A stretch of DNA of 5,524 nt from Hyphomicrobiales bacterium (GTDB lineage Bacteria; Pseudomonadota; Alphaproteobacteria; Rhizobiales; JAJFHB01): the NCBI GenBank assembly GCA_021775795.1, contig JAJFHB010000152.1, positions 1 through 5,524 of the forward strand. The letters run 5' to 3'. Below are positions 1-5,524 of the stretch, one piece after another. The number at the start of each line of letters is the position of its first letter. Positions within the stretch are counted from its first letter, which is position 1. Both the position numbers and the translations under genes were made by a program. The notes beneath the pieces are model-generated. The model was not told the origin of the DNA and did no database searches. It saw only the letters and a list, made by a program, of their open reading frames with translations.

Positions 1-1376
1 CTCGCCCGTCTGGGTGACAAAAGATCCGCCTTCGGCACATTGAAGTGCTTACCCACAACGCGGAGAATGTCATCGATCTTGACACGATGCGCCAGGGTCG
101 GATTGACAAGGTCGCGAATGGCAATTGCAGCCATGTCCACGCTGATCGGTGACTTTGTCAGCTGCTGAGTGGCGATAACCCTGGTCAAAGCTCCTTCGAG
201 TTCGCGCCCGCCACCATGAATACGATTGGCCAGGAACTCGATGATCTCTTCGGGAACCGCCAGTGAGGTCTCCCGCCGTACCGCATCGCTGAGGCGCGCC
301 TGCAGGATCTGCCTGCGCAGATCAATATCAGGAGCCTCGATATCCACCACGAGCCCACCAGCAAGCCGCGACCGCATCCGCGAATCGAGATTATCAAGAC
401 GAGCCGGCGGAAGATCCGCTGCGATGATGACCTGACGGCCCGCATCCACCAGCGAATTGAAGGTGTGGTAAAATTCCTGCTGCATGACACGGCCCTGAAG
501 GAACTGGAAGTCATCGATCAAAAGCACACCTGCGCCCTGAAAGTGATCTTTGAAGGACAGGGTGTCCTTGGCATCCAATGCAGCCTTGAAATGATACATG
601 AAGCGTTCGGCGGTGACATAGAGGATCTTGCGATCGGGATTGGCCTCACGCATGTGATGCGAAATTGCCGAAAGCAAGTGGGTCTTACCAAGCCCCGATG
701 CACTGTGCACATACAAGGGGTTGAAGCCGCCTGTCGTGCCTTGTGCCGTTTCAGCCACACGCCGTGCCGCTGCATGGGCCAGCGCATTGGATTTGCCGAC
801 AACGAAGGTATTGAAGGTCAGGCTGTGGTCGAGAGAATTGCCGGCTCCAGCCGCCGCATCCCGTCTTTCCTGAGCGCCAAGCAGACCTGTGCGTTCGACC
901 GCTTTCGGGCGTGCTGCAACAGCTGACTTCGGAGCGGTTTCTTCCGGCTGAGAAGCAATCGGTTTGCCGCGTGGCCGCACTCTGACGTCGACGTTTCCAA
1001 CGTCACCAAGTTCAGCAACGCAGATGGCCAACAGCCTGTCAAAATAGTGCGATTTGATCCAGCTTCTCAAAAATCTGGTCGGCACCGACACGATGACCAT
1101 GTCGTCTACGAAAGCCTCAGGCTCCATACGTGCAAACCAGCTTGTGTACAGATCTTCCCCAAGCTCAGCGCGCAGCCTTTGGGCAATGCGCGACCACTTT
1201 TCCTTCAACCTGTTCAATTTCGCCTCGACCTCGGCGGCCTGCGCCGCTCTATCACATGAGTTCAGGCCCAATAGACCGTCGATCTCCTGTTCCCCGCATT
1301 CGGGCAAATTGGTTTTTGCGCCTGCGCCTTTGTTGGCCTCACGCGTGCGTAATCCGTCTTGTGTATGTCCCACCAT
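1..1376 (-). CDS. dnaA: Chromosomal replication initiator protein DnaA (3' end beyond window)
   Basis: DnaA is the AAA+ ATPase that binds oriC boxes and opens the origin to load the helicase. The minus frame is open for 458 codons and runs off the left edge. Domain I is at about residues 57-125 (KWSRIAQRL to the ICVAEL segment), a charged Ala/Pro-rich linker follows to about 185, and the AAA+ domain III spans about 186-430. Visible motifs are Walker A GLGKTH (228-233), Walker B LLIDDFQF (285-292), the arginine-finger segment SRMRSRLAGGL (332-342, finger probably R337) and sensor 2 GGGRELEGAL (388-397, R391). Domain IV has just begun (ADLLSPRR, 450-457), so the helix-turn-helix signature is not in view. 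The start at 1376 has AGGGG four bases upstream, and an in-frame stop lies further upstream without another ATG between. Oddities: about 56 residues precede domain I, and the first Walker A glycine is Ser225. Identity is certain; the start is probable. Confidence 0.97.
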   Translation of the reverse strand, partial: MVGHTQDGLRTREANKGAGAKTNLPECGEQEIDGLLGLNSCDRAAQAAEVEAKLNRLKEKWSRIAQRLRAELGEDLYTSWFARMEPEAFVDDMVIVSVPTRFLRSWIKSHYFDRLLAICVAELGDVGNVDVRVRPRGKPIASQPEETAPKSAVAARPKAVERTGLLGAQERRDAAAGAGNSLDHSLTFNTFVVGKSNALAHAAARRVAETAQGTTGGFNPLYVHSASGLGKTHLLSAISHHMREANPDRKILYVTAERFMYHFKAALDAKDTLSFKDHFQGAGVLLIDDFQFLQGRVMQQEFYHTFNSLVDAGRQVIIAADLPPARLDNLDSRMRSRLAGGLVVDIEAPDIDLRRQILQARLSDAVRRETSLAVPEEIIEFLANRIHGGGRELEGALTRVIATQQLTKSPISVDMAAIAIRDLVNPTLAHRVKIDDILRVVGKHFNVPKADLLSPRRA

Positions 1377-1512
1377 GTCGCCCCTGAAATTGTCGCCGCT
1401 TTTTTTGGAGCGCGGCTGTGTTATCGACTGTCACCTGAATCCAACCCCGTACTCAGGAGGAGCCTGTCATTATTCCAAATGCCTCCGCACTTTCATGTTC
1501 GCCCTTCCCCTT

Positions 1513-1614
1513 GATCAAATATCCGCAAGCAACATTTATTTTTTATGATTTCAATACTTGCGAAAGACACAAAAATTCTCCGCTCGACAAGATACTCTCT
1601 TTGTCGATCAAATA
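1513..1614. repeat. Direct repeat GATCAAATA flanking AT-rich DNA
   Basis: The nonamer GATCAAATA occurs at 1513-1521 and again at 1606-1614, in the same orientation and 93 bases apart, on either side of the most AT-rich part of the dnaA upstream region. Its second copy overlaps the last two bases of an inverted repeat (1584-1607). The repeat is seen directly; a role as a binding site is only a guess. Confidence 0.4.
1584..1607. repeat. Perfect 7-bp inverted repeat upstream of dnaA
   Basis: TCGACAA (1584-1590) and TTGTCGA (1601-1607) are exact reverse complements separated by 10 bases, about 210-230 bases upstream of the dnaA start. Centre-to-centre spacing of 17 bases is not far from two helical turns, as is usual for operators bound by dimeric regulators. 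No T-run follows, so it does not look like a terminator. The regulator, if any, is unknown. Confidence 0.4.
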
Positions 1615-1820
1615 ACTTACTCAGTAAAGTAGATGTAACTCTGCGGCAGGCGTCTTATTCTTTATTTTGTCACCCAGACCTGCATTGTTACTATGACACA
1701 AACAACCGGACGAAGACTTGAAATTCATCCATTTAGCCTTGCGTCGAGTGCGCCCGGCCTGAAAATCAAGATACACAGGCCCTATGAGGCATGCAACAGA
1801 AGAATCGTTGCAGCTGGCCG

Positions 1821-1849
1821 AAAAAGCGCTGAATTGCTGCAATTCGCGC
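1821..1849 (-). terminator. Terminator-like hairpin in the middle of the rpsT-dnaA gap
   Basis: Read on the minus strand, GCGCGAATT pairs with AATTC-A-GCGC around a GCAGC loop, leaving one bulged A, and is followed at once by five T residues (1825-1821). This is the form of an intrinsic terminator, although its stem is less GC-rich than that of rpsT. It lies about 275 bases beyond the rpsT stop, so it could be a back-up terminator or the end of an uncharacterised short minus-strand transcript. I found no good promoter just upstream of it. Confidence 0.35.
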
Positions 1850-2096
1850 CAATAATCAAAGTCCTCATTTCCGACAAATTGTTGACTCTGAAGGGTGAAT
1901 CATTGCCGCTGCATATTAATGACACAGGCTGGAATTTTTACGGAAGCGCCTGTCTCAAGACACGCCCGCACTGCTGCATTGCCGGTTTAGAATCTGGCCA
2001 AAATCTTGCCGCCTATAAACTCTTGTTTTGGCTTCAAAATTCTTGGCGTTTTTTCGAGAGGTTGGAAATGGCTCGCAGCAGCCGGAACCGCGCAGC

Positions 2097-2122
2097 AAAA
2101 AGCCCGCCAGAGGCGGGCTTTT
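2097..2122 (-). terminator. Intrinsic terminator of rpsT
   Basis: On the minus strand, AGCCCGCC and GGCGGGCT form a perfect 8-bp GC-rich stem (2119-2112 with 2108-2101) around a three-base TCT loop. Flanking A and T residues extend the stem, and a run of five T residues ends at 2097. It starts immediately after the rpsT stop codon at 2124-2126. On the plus strand the same hairpin has only four T residues, so it works mainly in the rpsT direction. Confidence 0.9.
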
Positions 2123-2123
2123 G

Positions 2124-2390
2124 TTAGGCGGAGAGGGCTTTCACCCTTCGCGACAGGCGCGATATTTTTCGCGATGCCGTATTCTTATGCATTATGCCGT
2201 TTTGCGCACTGCGCATGATCTCGGGCTGAGCCTGGCGTAACGCCACGCCTGCTGCCTCTGAATCGCCCGACGAGATCGCCTCTTCCACCCTGCGAACACT
2301 TGAACGCATGCGAGTGCGGCGTGCCTTGTTCACTTCGGTTTTGGCAGCGATCTTCCGGATTGCCTTTTTGGCAGACCTTGTATTCGCCAT
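2124..2390 (-). CDS. rpsT: Small ribosomal subunit protein S20 (bS20)
   Basis: S20 is a primary binding protein of 16S rRNA in the small subunit and helps the subunit to assemble. The product has 88 residues, the normal size for the family. It begins [13 protein letters not shown], is rich in Lys, Arg and Ala throughout, and has the typical helical C-terminal segment with [17 protein letters not shown] (68-84). The start at 2390 is set by AAGGA nine to ten bases upstream. The gene appears to be a single transcription unit, with a sigma-70-type promoter about 95-120 bases upstream and a strong terminator touching the stop codon. In E. coli S20 represses its own translation; the leader here is about 85 bases long and could take part in such control, but I see no clear repressor-binding fold. 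Identity is secure. Confidence 0.97.
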   Translation of the reverse strand: MANTRSAKKAIRKIAAKTEVNKARRTRMRSSVRRVEEAISSGDSEAAGVALRQAQPEIMRSAQNGIMHKNTASRKISRLSRRVKALSA

Positions 2391-2482
2391 GAAAATAGTT
2401 CCTTAGTTTGTGCGCTGAGCGTAAACCGCTATGTACGGCGCGCTTCTGCCTTTACAGGCTGGCACTCCTCAACGGATGGCGG

Positions 2483-2511
2483 CTTATAGCCACGCGCGCG
2501 CGTGACGTCAA
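2483..2511 (-). promoter_or_regulatory. Sigma-70-type promoter of rpsT
   Basis: On the minus strand TTGACG (2511-2506) and TATAAG (2488-2483) are separated by exactly 17 bases, close to the housekeeping consensus in both boxes and ideal in spacing. Transcription would begin near 2476, giving an rpsT leader of about 85 bases. The spacer contains a perfect CG-alternating palindrome (2491-2504), and the octamer palindrome TGACGTCA (2503-2510) overlaps the -35 box. The promoter lies just after the enoyl-CoA hydratase stop, so rpsT can be expressed independently of it. Confidence 0.75.
2491..2504. repeat. 14-bp perfect CG-alternating palindrome in the rpsT promoter spacer
   Basis: CACGCGCGCGCGTG equals its own reverse complement and alternates purine and pyrimidine at every base. 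It fills 14 of the 17 bases between the -35 and -10 boxes. Alternating CG tracts are known to favour left-handed Z-DNA under negative supercoiling; whether that happens here is inference. Confidence 0.6.
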
Positions 2512-2554
2512 CCGCAGTAAAGCCGCAGGCAAAGCTAATTTACGGTAATCCGAT

Positions 2555-3328
2555 CTAGCGATTTTTGAACTGCGGCTGGCGTTTCTCCACAAACGCGCTC
2601 ATCCCTTCAGTCTGATCTTCCAGCGCAAACGTCGAATGGAACAACCGCCGCTCGAAACGGACACCCTCGGTCAGGGTGGTTTCGTAGGCCCGGTCCACCA
2701 TTTCCTTCGCCATCATAACGGCCGGCAACGACAGGGCGGCAATCTTGGTTGCCACGGACATGGCCTCTTCAAGAAGGCCATCCGCTTCAACCACCCGACT
2801 GACCAAACCGGAACGCTCCGCCTCTTCCGCATCCATCATGCGGCCGGTCAGACACATTTCCATGGCCTTGGACTTACCAACGAAACGGGTGAGGCGTTGC
2901 GTACCGCCAGCTCCCGGTGTGACGCCAAGATTGATTTCAGGCTGGCCGAACTTGGCGTTATCCGCTGCAATAATGAAGTCACACATCATGGCAAGCTCAC
3001 AACCACCACCCAGGGCATAGCCCGCAACGGCGGCGATCACCGGTTTGCGCGCCTTGGAAACACGTTCCCAGGAGGTAATGAAGTCGCCCATATAGGCATC
3101 CATATAATCCTTTTCCTGCATTTCCTTGATATCGGCTCCGGCAGCGAAGGCCTTCTCATTCCCGGTAATGACGATACAGCCAATGCCGCTATCTGCCTCG
3201 AAGGCATCGATCGCCTCGCTTACCTCGTTCATCAATTCAGCGTTCAGTGCGTTCAGAACTTTCGGGCGGTTGAGAGTGATGAGGCCCACTTTGTCGCGCG
3301 TATCCACCAAAATTGAATTGTATGCCAT
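2555..3328 (-). CDS. Enoyl-CoA hydratase (crotonase family)
   Basis: The predicted enzyme adds water to trans-2-enoyl-CoA to give 3-hydroxyacyl-CoA, as in beta-oxidation, in the cytoplasm. The product has 257 residues, a typical size for a single-domain crotonase. Both catalytic glutamates of true hydratases are present: E111 in [12 protein letters not shown] and E131 in FGQPEINLG. The oxyanion-hole segments AAGADIK (62-68) and YALGGGCE (104-111) and the family motif [11 protein letters not shown] (138-148) are also present. The start at 3328 is supported by AAGGAG about nine bases upstream and by the family start [20 protein letters not shown]. The frame stays open for 93 more codons upstream, but these overlap the end of mutM in another frame and do not resemble the family. 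It lies 134 bases after mutM and may be cotranscribed with it. Substrate chain length cannot be told from the sequence; it could also serve short-chain or aromatic-acid degradation. Confidence 0.93.
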   Translation of the reverse strand: MAYNSILVDTRDKVGLITLNRPKVLNALNAELMNEVSEAIDAFEADSGIGCIVITGNEKAFAAGADIKEMQEKDYMDAYMGDFITSWERVSKARKPVIAAVAGYALGGGCELAMMCDFIIAADNAKFGQPEINLGVTPGAGGTQRLTRFVGKSKAMEMCLTGRMMDAEEAERSGLVSRVVEADGLLEEAMSVATKIAALSLPAVMMAKEMVDRAYETTLTEGVRFERRLFHSTFALEDQTEGMSAFVEKRQPQFKNR

Positions 3329-3461
3329 CAAAAGGCGCTCCTTCGTTCTTCGCTTAATCCCATTTGGCCGCAATACAGCGCGCGCAGGCTGCATGTGCAA
3401 GTCAAATAGCACGCAACGCTGTTGACAATGATGATGCTCCAAAGTGCGTGCAGGGCGGTTC

Positions 3462-4355
3462 TCAGCGCTGGCAGACGGGGCAAAAATACGTCGACCGGCC
3501 GCTTTGTACGATGCGCCCAATCGTTCCCGAACAGCCCTCGCGCCGACACTCTTCACCGGCGCGGTCATAAACATCAAACGCGTGTTGAAAGTATCCCAAC
3601 TCCCCATCGGCGTTTACATAATCGCGCAGGCTTGAGCCGCCGGCGGCAATGGCGTCCTGCAGAACCTCGCGAATTGTGTCGGCTAGCCGCTCGGCCCTTG
3701 CCGTTGTGCCGCTGCGCGAGGTGATGGTGTTGGACATGCGTCGCGGCGAGAGGCCGGCGCGATACAAGGCTTCACAGGCATAGATGTTGCCGACACCAAC
3801 AACAATATGCTGGTCCAGAAGGGCTGCTTTCAGGGGTGCTTTCTTACCTCGAAAGGCCTCGTTGAGAAAGGTGCCTGAAAGCTCGTTGCCCAAGGGTTCG
3901 ATGCCGAGTTTCTCGAGCAACTTGTGGCTGGACAACTGCGCACGGGGAAACACATCCATGACACCAAAGCGCCGATGATCGGCATATTCGATGATATCAC
4001 CTGAAGCCATTTCAAAGACTACATGTACATGCTTCGCAGCTTTAGGCGTCGTGTCTGAGGCGGTGCGGTGATAGAAGCTGCCGGCCGCAGCGGTCTCATC
4101 GTGTCTGTGGATGATGAAGCGACCGGACATGCCCAGATGCATAAGCAGCACATTACCGTTTGAAAGGTGGGCCAGCATGTATTTGGCGCGGCGGTCAAGG
4201 CTTTCGATGGTCGCAGCTTCAATGCGGGCCTCAAAGTCATCCGGTAACGGAAAACGCAGATCACGGCGATGCAGCACGACACGTCGCACTTGTTCTCCCT
4301 CCATGACCGGCAGCAGTCCACGGCGAACGGTTTCGACTTCAGGTAATTCTGGCAT
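3462..4355 (-). CDS. mutM: Formamidopyrimidine-DNA glycosylase / AP lyase
   Basis: MutM (Fpg) removes 8-oxoguanine and other oxidised purines from DNA and cuts the resulting abasic site by beta,delta-elimination. The 297-residue product starts [14 protein letters not shown], which provides the catalytic N-terminal proline and the adjacent glutamate after Met removal. K58 in RRAKYML matches the conserved catalytic-site lysine. HRRFG (127-131) carries the residues that fill the gap left by the flipped base. The helix-two-turn-helix is at about 184-203 ([18 protein letters not shown]). The C-terminal zinc finger has C270, C275, C292 and C295, with [11 protein letters not shown] (286-296) holding the DNA-contacting arginine R287. 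It is slightly longer than the E. coli enzyme, with extra residues around 86-108, as is common in alphaproteobacteria. The ribosome-binding site is weak (GGATAA). It is divergent from ubiE. All key residues are present. Confidence 0.97.
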   Translation of the reverse strand: MPELPEVETVRRGLLPVMEGEQVRRVVLHRRDLRFPLPDDFEARIEAATIESLDRRAKYMLAHLSNGNVLLMHLGMSGRFIIHRHDETAAAGSFYHRTASDTTPKAAKHVHVVFEMASGDIIEYADHRRFGVMDVFPRAQLSSHKLLEKLGIEPLGNELSGTFLNEAFRGKKAPLKAALLDQHIVVGVGNIYACEALYRAGLSPRRMSNTITSRSGTTARAERLADTIREVLQDAIAAGGSSLRDYVNADGELGYFQHAFDVYDRAGEECRREGCSGTIGRIVQSGRSTYFCPVCQR

Positions 4356-4412
4356 GTGGCTTTATCCGGTGCCTCGTGGGTTGATTTTAGCGGTAACCAG
4401 GAAAGCAAAAAC

Positions 4413-4478
4413 ATGGCACCTGCATGCGCGCGCAGATGGCGCAGATGCCGGACCTGCTGTATTGTCCGCACACAATGA
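4413..4478 (+). CDS. Possible 21-codon leader ORF coupled to ubiE
   Basis: A short frame starts at an ATG preceded ten bases upstream by AGGA (4399-4402), the best ribosome-binding site in the mutM-ubiE gap. It ends in TGA at 4476-4478, overlapping the probable ubiE start as ATGA (4475-4478). The predicted peptide has 21 residues, six of them Arg and four Cys, with the core ARRWRRC. It matches no family I know. The ubiE start itself has no ribosome-binding site, so translation of this frame could deliver ribosomes to ubiE by termination-reinitiation. It may instead be chance: the region is GC-rich and the ubiE frame is also open here from 4424. There is no direct evidence that the peptide is made. 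Confidence 0.3.
   Translation: MAPACARRWRRCRTCCIVRTQ
4430..4447. repeat. Tandem 9-bp repeat between mutM and ubiE
   Basis: GCGCAGATG occurs twice in direct succession (4430-4438 and 4439-4447). In the short upstream frame it encodes RRW/RRC, and in the ubiE frame extended to 4424 it encodes AQM twice. Being nine bases long it keeps both frames and adds an extra in-frame ATG for ubiE. Slippage duplication is the likely origin. Confidence 0.6.
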
Positions 4479-5278
4479 CCCAGGTACCAGAAAAATCGAC
4501 GGATATGCCTGAAAACGGCAAAGCCGGTGAGGTGGAACAAGCCCACTTTGGTTATCGCAATGTCGATGCCAGCGAGCATCAGGGGCTTGTGAACGAGGTG
4601 TTCTCAAAAGTTGCCTCGCGCTATGACGTGATGAACGATCTCATGTCGGCGGGCGTGCACCGGTTGTGGAAGGACGCCATGATCGACTGGCTTGCACCGC
4701 CTCAAGGTGAGCGCCGCTTTGATGTCGTTGATGTGGCCGGCGGTACCGGGGATGTTGCCTTCCGGATTGCAACAGCGTCCCCACAGGCTCATGTCACCTT
4801 GTGCGATATTAATGCAAACATGCTGACAGAAGGCCGCTCAAGGGCACGCGGTTTGCCGTTTAGAAAGCGCCTGAACTTTGCTGTCGGGGACGCGGCCGGC
4901 CTGGGCTTTCCCGATCGCAGTTTCGATGCCTATACAATTGCTTTTGGCATTCGCAATGTCACCCATATAGACAAGGCGCTTGAAGAAGCGTACCGGGTTC
5001 TGAAACCGGGGGGACGGTTTCTCTGTCTGGAATTCTCCGATGTTCAGATTCCCGGGCTTGATACACTTTATGAGGCTTACTCCATGACCGCCATTCCGGC
5101 GATCGGCAAGGCTGTTACCGGCGACGGTGCACCCTACCGCTACCTGGTTGAGAGCATCCGCAAATTTCCAAATCAAAACATGTTCAAGCGCCTCATTGAA
5201 GCAGCAGGATTTGAACGTGTGAGTTTCAGAAGTATGAGCGGTGGCATCGTGGCGATGCATTCGGGTTGGCGGCTTTAG
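4475..5278 (+). CDS. ubiE: Ubiquinone biosynthesis C-methyltransferase UbiE
   Basis: UbiE is the SAM-dependent enzyme that methylates the benzoquinol ring carbon in ubiquinone synthesis; in organisms with menaquinone it also performs the last step there. Counted from 4475 the product has 267 residues. The family motif [17 protein letters not shown] is at 50-66, SAM motif [12 protein letters not shown] at 86-96, the acidic residue after the second strand is D111, and the post-motif regions [13 protein letters not shown] (150-162) and [16 protein letters not shown] (173-188) are intact. The C-terminus MHSGWRL is typical. The start is uncertain. In-frame ATGs occur at 4424, 4436, 4445, 4475 and 4505, none with a good ribosome-binding site. 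I prefer 4475 because the length fits relatives and it overlaps the stop of a short upstream frame as ATGA. ubiB follows after 18 bases, so the two are probably an operon. Confidence 0.95.
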   Translation: MTQVPEKSTDMPENGKAGEVEQAHFGYRNVDASEHQGLVNEVFSKVASRYDVMNDLMSAGVHRLWKDAMIDWLAPPQGERRFDVVDVAGGTGDVAFRIATASPQAHVTLCDINANMLTEGRSRARGLPFRKRLNFAVGDAAGLGFPDRSFDAYTIAFGIRNVTHIDKALEEAYRVLKPGGRFLCLEFSDVQIPGLDTLYEAYSMTAIPAIGKAVTGDGAPYRYLVESIRKFPNQNMFKRLIEAAGFERVSFRSMSGGIVAMHSGWRL

Positions 5279-5296
5279 AAGACGCAGTACCAGTTG

Positions 5297-5524
5297 ATGT
5301 TTGAGTTTCCAAAGCACTTCCTGAAACTTGCCAGAGCCGGGCGAACGCTGGCGCGTTATGATGCGTTGGCGCAACCTGAGCATATTGCGCAACTGCCTGC
5401 ACCGGCACGGGCGCTCTACAGACTGGCACGATTGGGATCGGGCAAGAACTCACAGAACGAAACACGATTGTCTGATGCGCTTGCGGAGCTTGGCCCCAGC
5501 TACATCAAGCTCGGACAGTTTCTT
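5297..5524 (+). CDS. ubiB: UbiB/ABC1-family protein, N-terminal part (3' end beyond window)
   Basis: UbiB is an atypical protein-kinase-like ATPase of the ADCK/COQ8 family, needed for ubiquinone biosynthesis and thought to act on the membrane-associated Ubi complex or its lipid precursors. Only the first 76 codons are in the window. They show an N-terminal basic helical stretch (FPKHFLKLARAGRTLARYDAL) and then ELGPSYIKLGQFL (64-76), which contains the diagnostic KxGQ motif as KLGQ at 71-74. The kinase core and the C-terminal membrane helices expected for the family lie beyond the right edge. The ATG at 5297 follows the ubiE stop by 18 bases and has only a weak ribosome-binding site; a TTG lies directly before it. 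Close spacing and shared pathway support a ubiE-ubiB operon. Confidence 0.93.
   Translation, partial: MFEFPKHFLKLARAGRTLARYDALAQPEHIAQLPAPARALYRLARLGSGKNSQNETRLSDALAELGPSYIKLGQFL

Larger units (their letters stand above)
1377..2096. other. rpsT-dnaA intergenic region (dnaA upstream and leader)
   Basis: This is a long gene-free stretch. The half next to dnaA is AT-rich; 1531-1580 has only 12 G or C in 50 bases. It must carry the dnaA promoter, because a strong terminator closes the upstream rpsT transcript. I could not find a convincing -35/-10 pair; AATAAT on the minus strand about 90 bases before the dnaA start is a possible -10 without a matching -35. No consensus DnaA box (TTATCCACA) is present; the best match is TTATCGACT at 1421-1429 (7 of 9). 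GANTC sites begin at 1437, 1802, 1884, 1897 and 1990. An open frame of 144 codons at 1693-2127 on the plus strand has no ribosome-binding site, resembles nothing I know and runs into the rpsT terminator, so I do not call it a gene. Confidence 0.6.

Noticed and set aside
1421..1429. Possible DnaA box TTATCGACT
   Set aside because: Only 7 of 9 bases match and it stands alone; not enough to claim a DnaA-binding site or an origin.
1451..1462. Consensus ribosome-binding sequence AGGAGG on the plus strand
   Set aside because: No plausible start codon and gene follow on the plus strand; it matters only as the complement of the dnaA leader segment.
1054..1548. Plus-strand open frame of 164 codons opposite the 5' part of dnaA
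   Set aside because: Antisense to the intact dnaA frame and its leader, with no domain or ribosome-binding site.
1621..1842. Minus-strand open frame of 73 codons in the same gap
   Set aside because: No family resemblance and no convincing start signal; it crosses low-complexity AT-rich DNA near the dnaA upstream region.
1951..1962. Near-palindrome TGTCTCAAGACA
   Set aside because: Only a 5-bp inverted repeat with a 2-base centre, no T-run and no neighbouring copies; such short repeats arise often by chance.
1693..2127. Plus-strand open frame of 144 codons in the rpsT-dnaA gap
   Set aside because: It has no ribosome-binding site, no recognisable domain and odd composition, and its end runs through the rpsT terminator and the rpsT stop codon.
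2636..3316. Plus-strand open frame of 226 codons opposite the enoyl-CoA hydratase
   Set aside because: It is an antisense shadow of a well-supported gene; its His/Gly-rich translation is the usual product of reading a codon-biased gene backwards.
3329..3607. 93-codon in-frame N-terminal extension of the enoyl-CoA hydratase
   Set aside because: It overlaps the zinc-finger end of mutM in another frame, has no family similarity, and the start at 3328 has a good ribosome-binding site.

Overview
The window is ordinary chromosomal housekeeping DNA from an alphaproteobacterium, most likely of the Hyphomicrobiales (Rhizobiales) or a close relative. The basis is protein character plus gene order: ubiB, ubiE, mutM, an enoyl-CoA hydratase, rpsT and dnaA lie side by side, an arrangement known around dnaA in many alphaproteobacteria. 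Base composition is moderate, and I see no mobile element, CRISPR array, tRNA or rRNA.

Layout from left to right. Positions 1-1376 hold the N-terminal 458 codons of dnaA on the minus strand; the end of DNA-binding domain IV lies beyond the left edge. A 747-base gap (1377-2123) follows. It contains the AT-rich dnaA upstream region with a perfect inverted repeat and a direct repeat, a terminator-like hairpin near its middle, and the strong rpsT terminator at its right end. Then come rpsT (2124-2390), its leader and a good sigma-70-type promoter (2483-2511), an enoyl-CoA hydratase (2555-3328) and mutM (3462-4355), all on the minus strand. From about 4413 the direction turns: a possible 21-codon leader ORF, ubiE (start most likely 4475, end 5278) and the first 76 codons of ubiB (from 5297) are on the plus strand.

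Functionally there are three groups: replication initiation and translation (DnaA, S20), base-excision repair of oxidised purines (MutM), and a divergent ubiquinone-biosynthesis pair (UbiE, UbiB). The crotonase-family hydratase is probably a fatty-acid or acyl-CoA degradation enzyme.

No new multi-gene system is visible. The points most worth a second look are in the non-coding DNA: a short Arg/Cys-rich ORF whose stop overlaps the ubiE start as ATGA and which contains a tandem 9-bp repeat; a 14-bp alternating CG palindrome exactly between the -35 and -10 of the rpsT promoter; and repeats, GANTC sites and a hairpin in the rpsT-dnaA gap.
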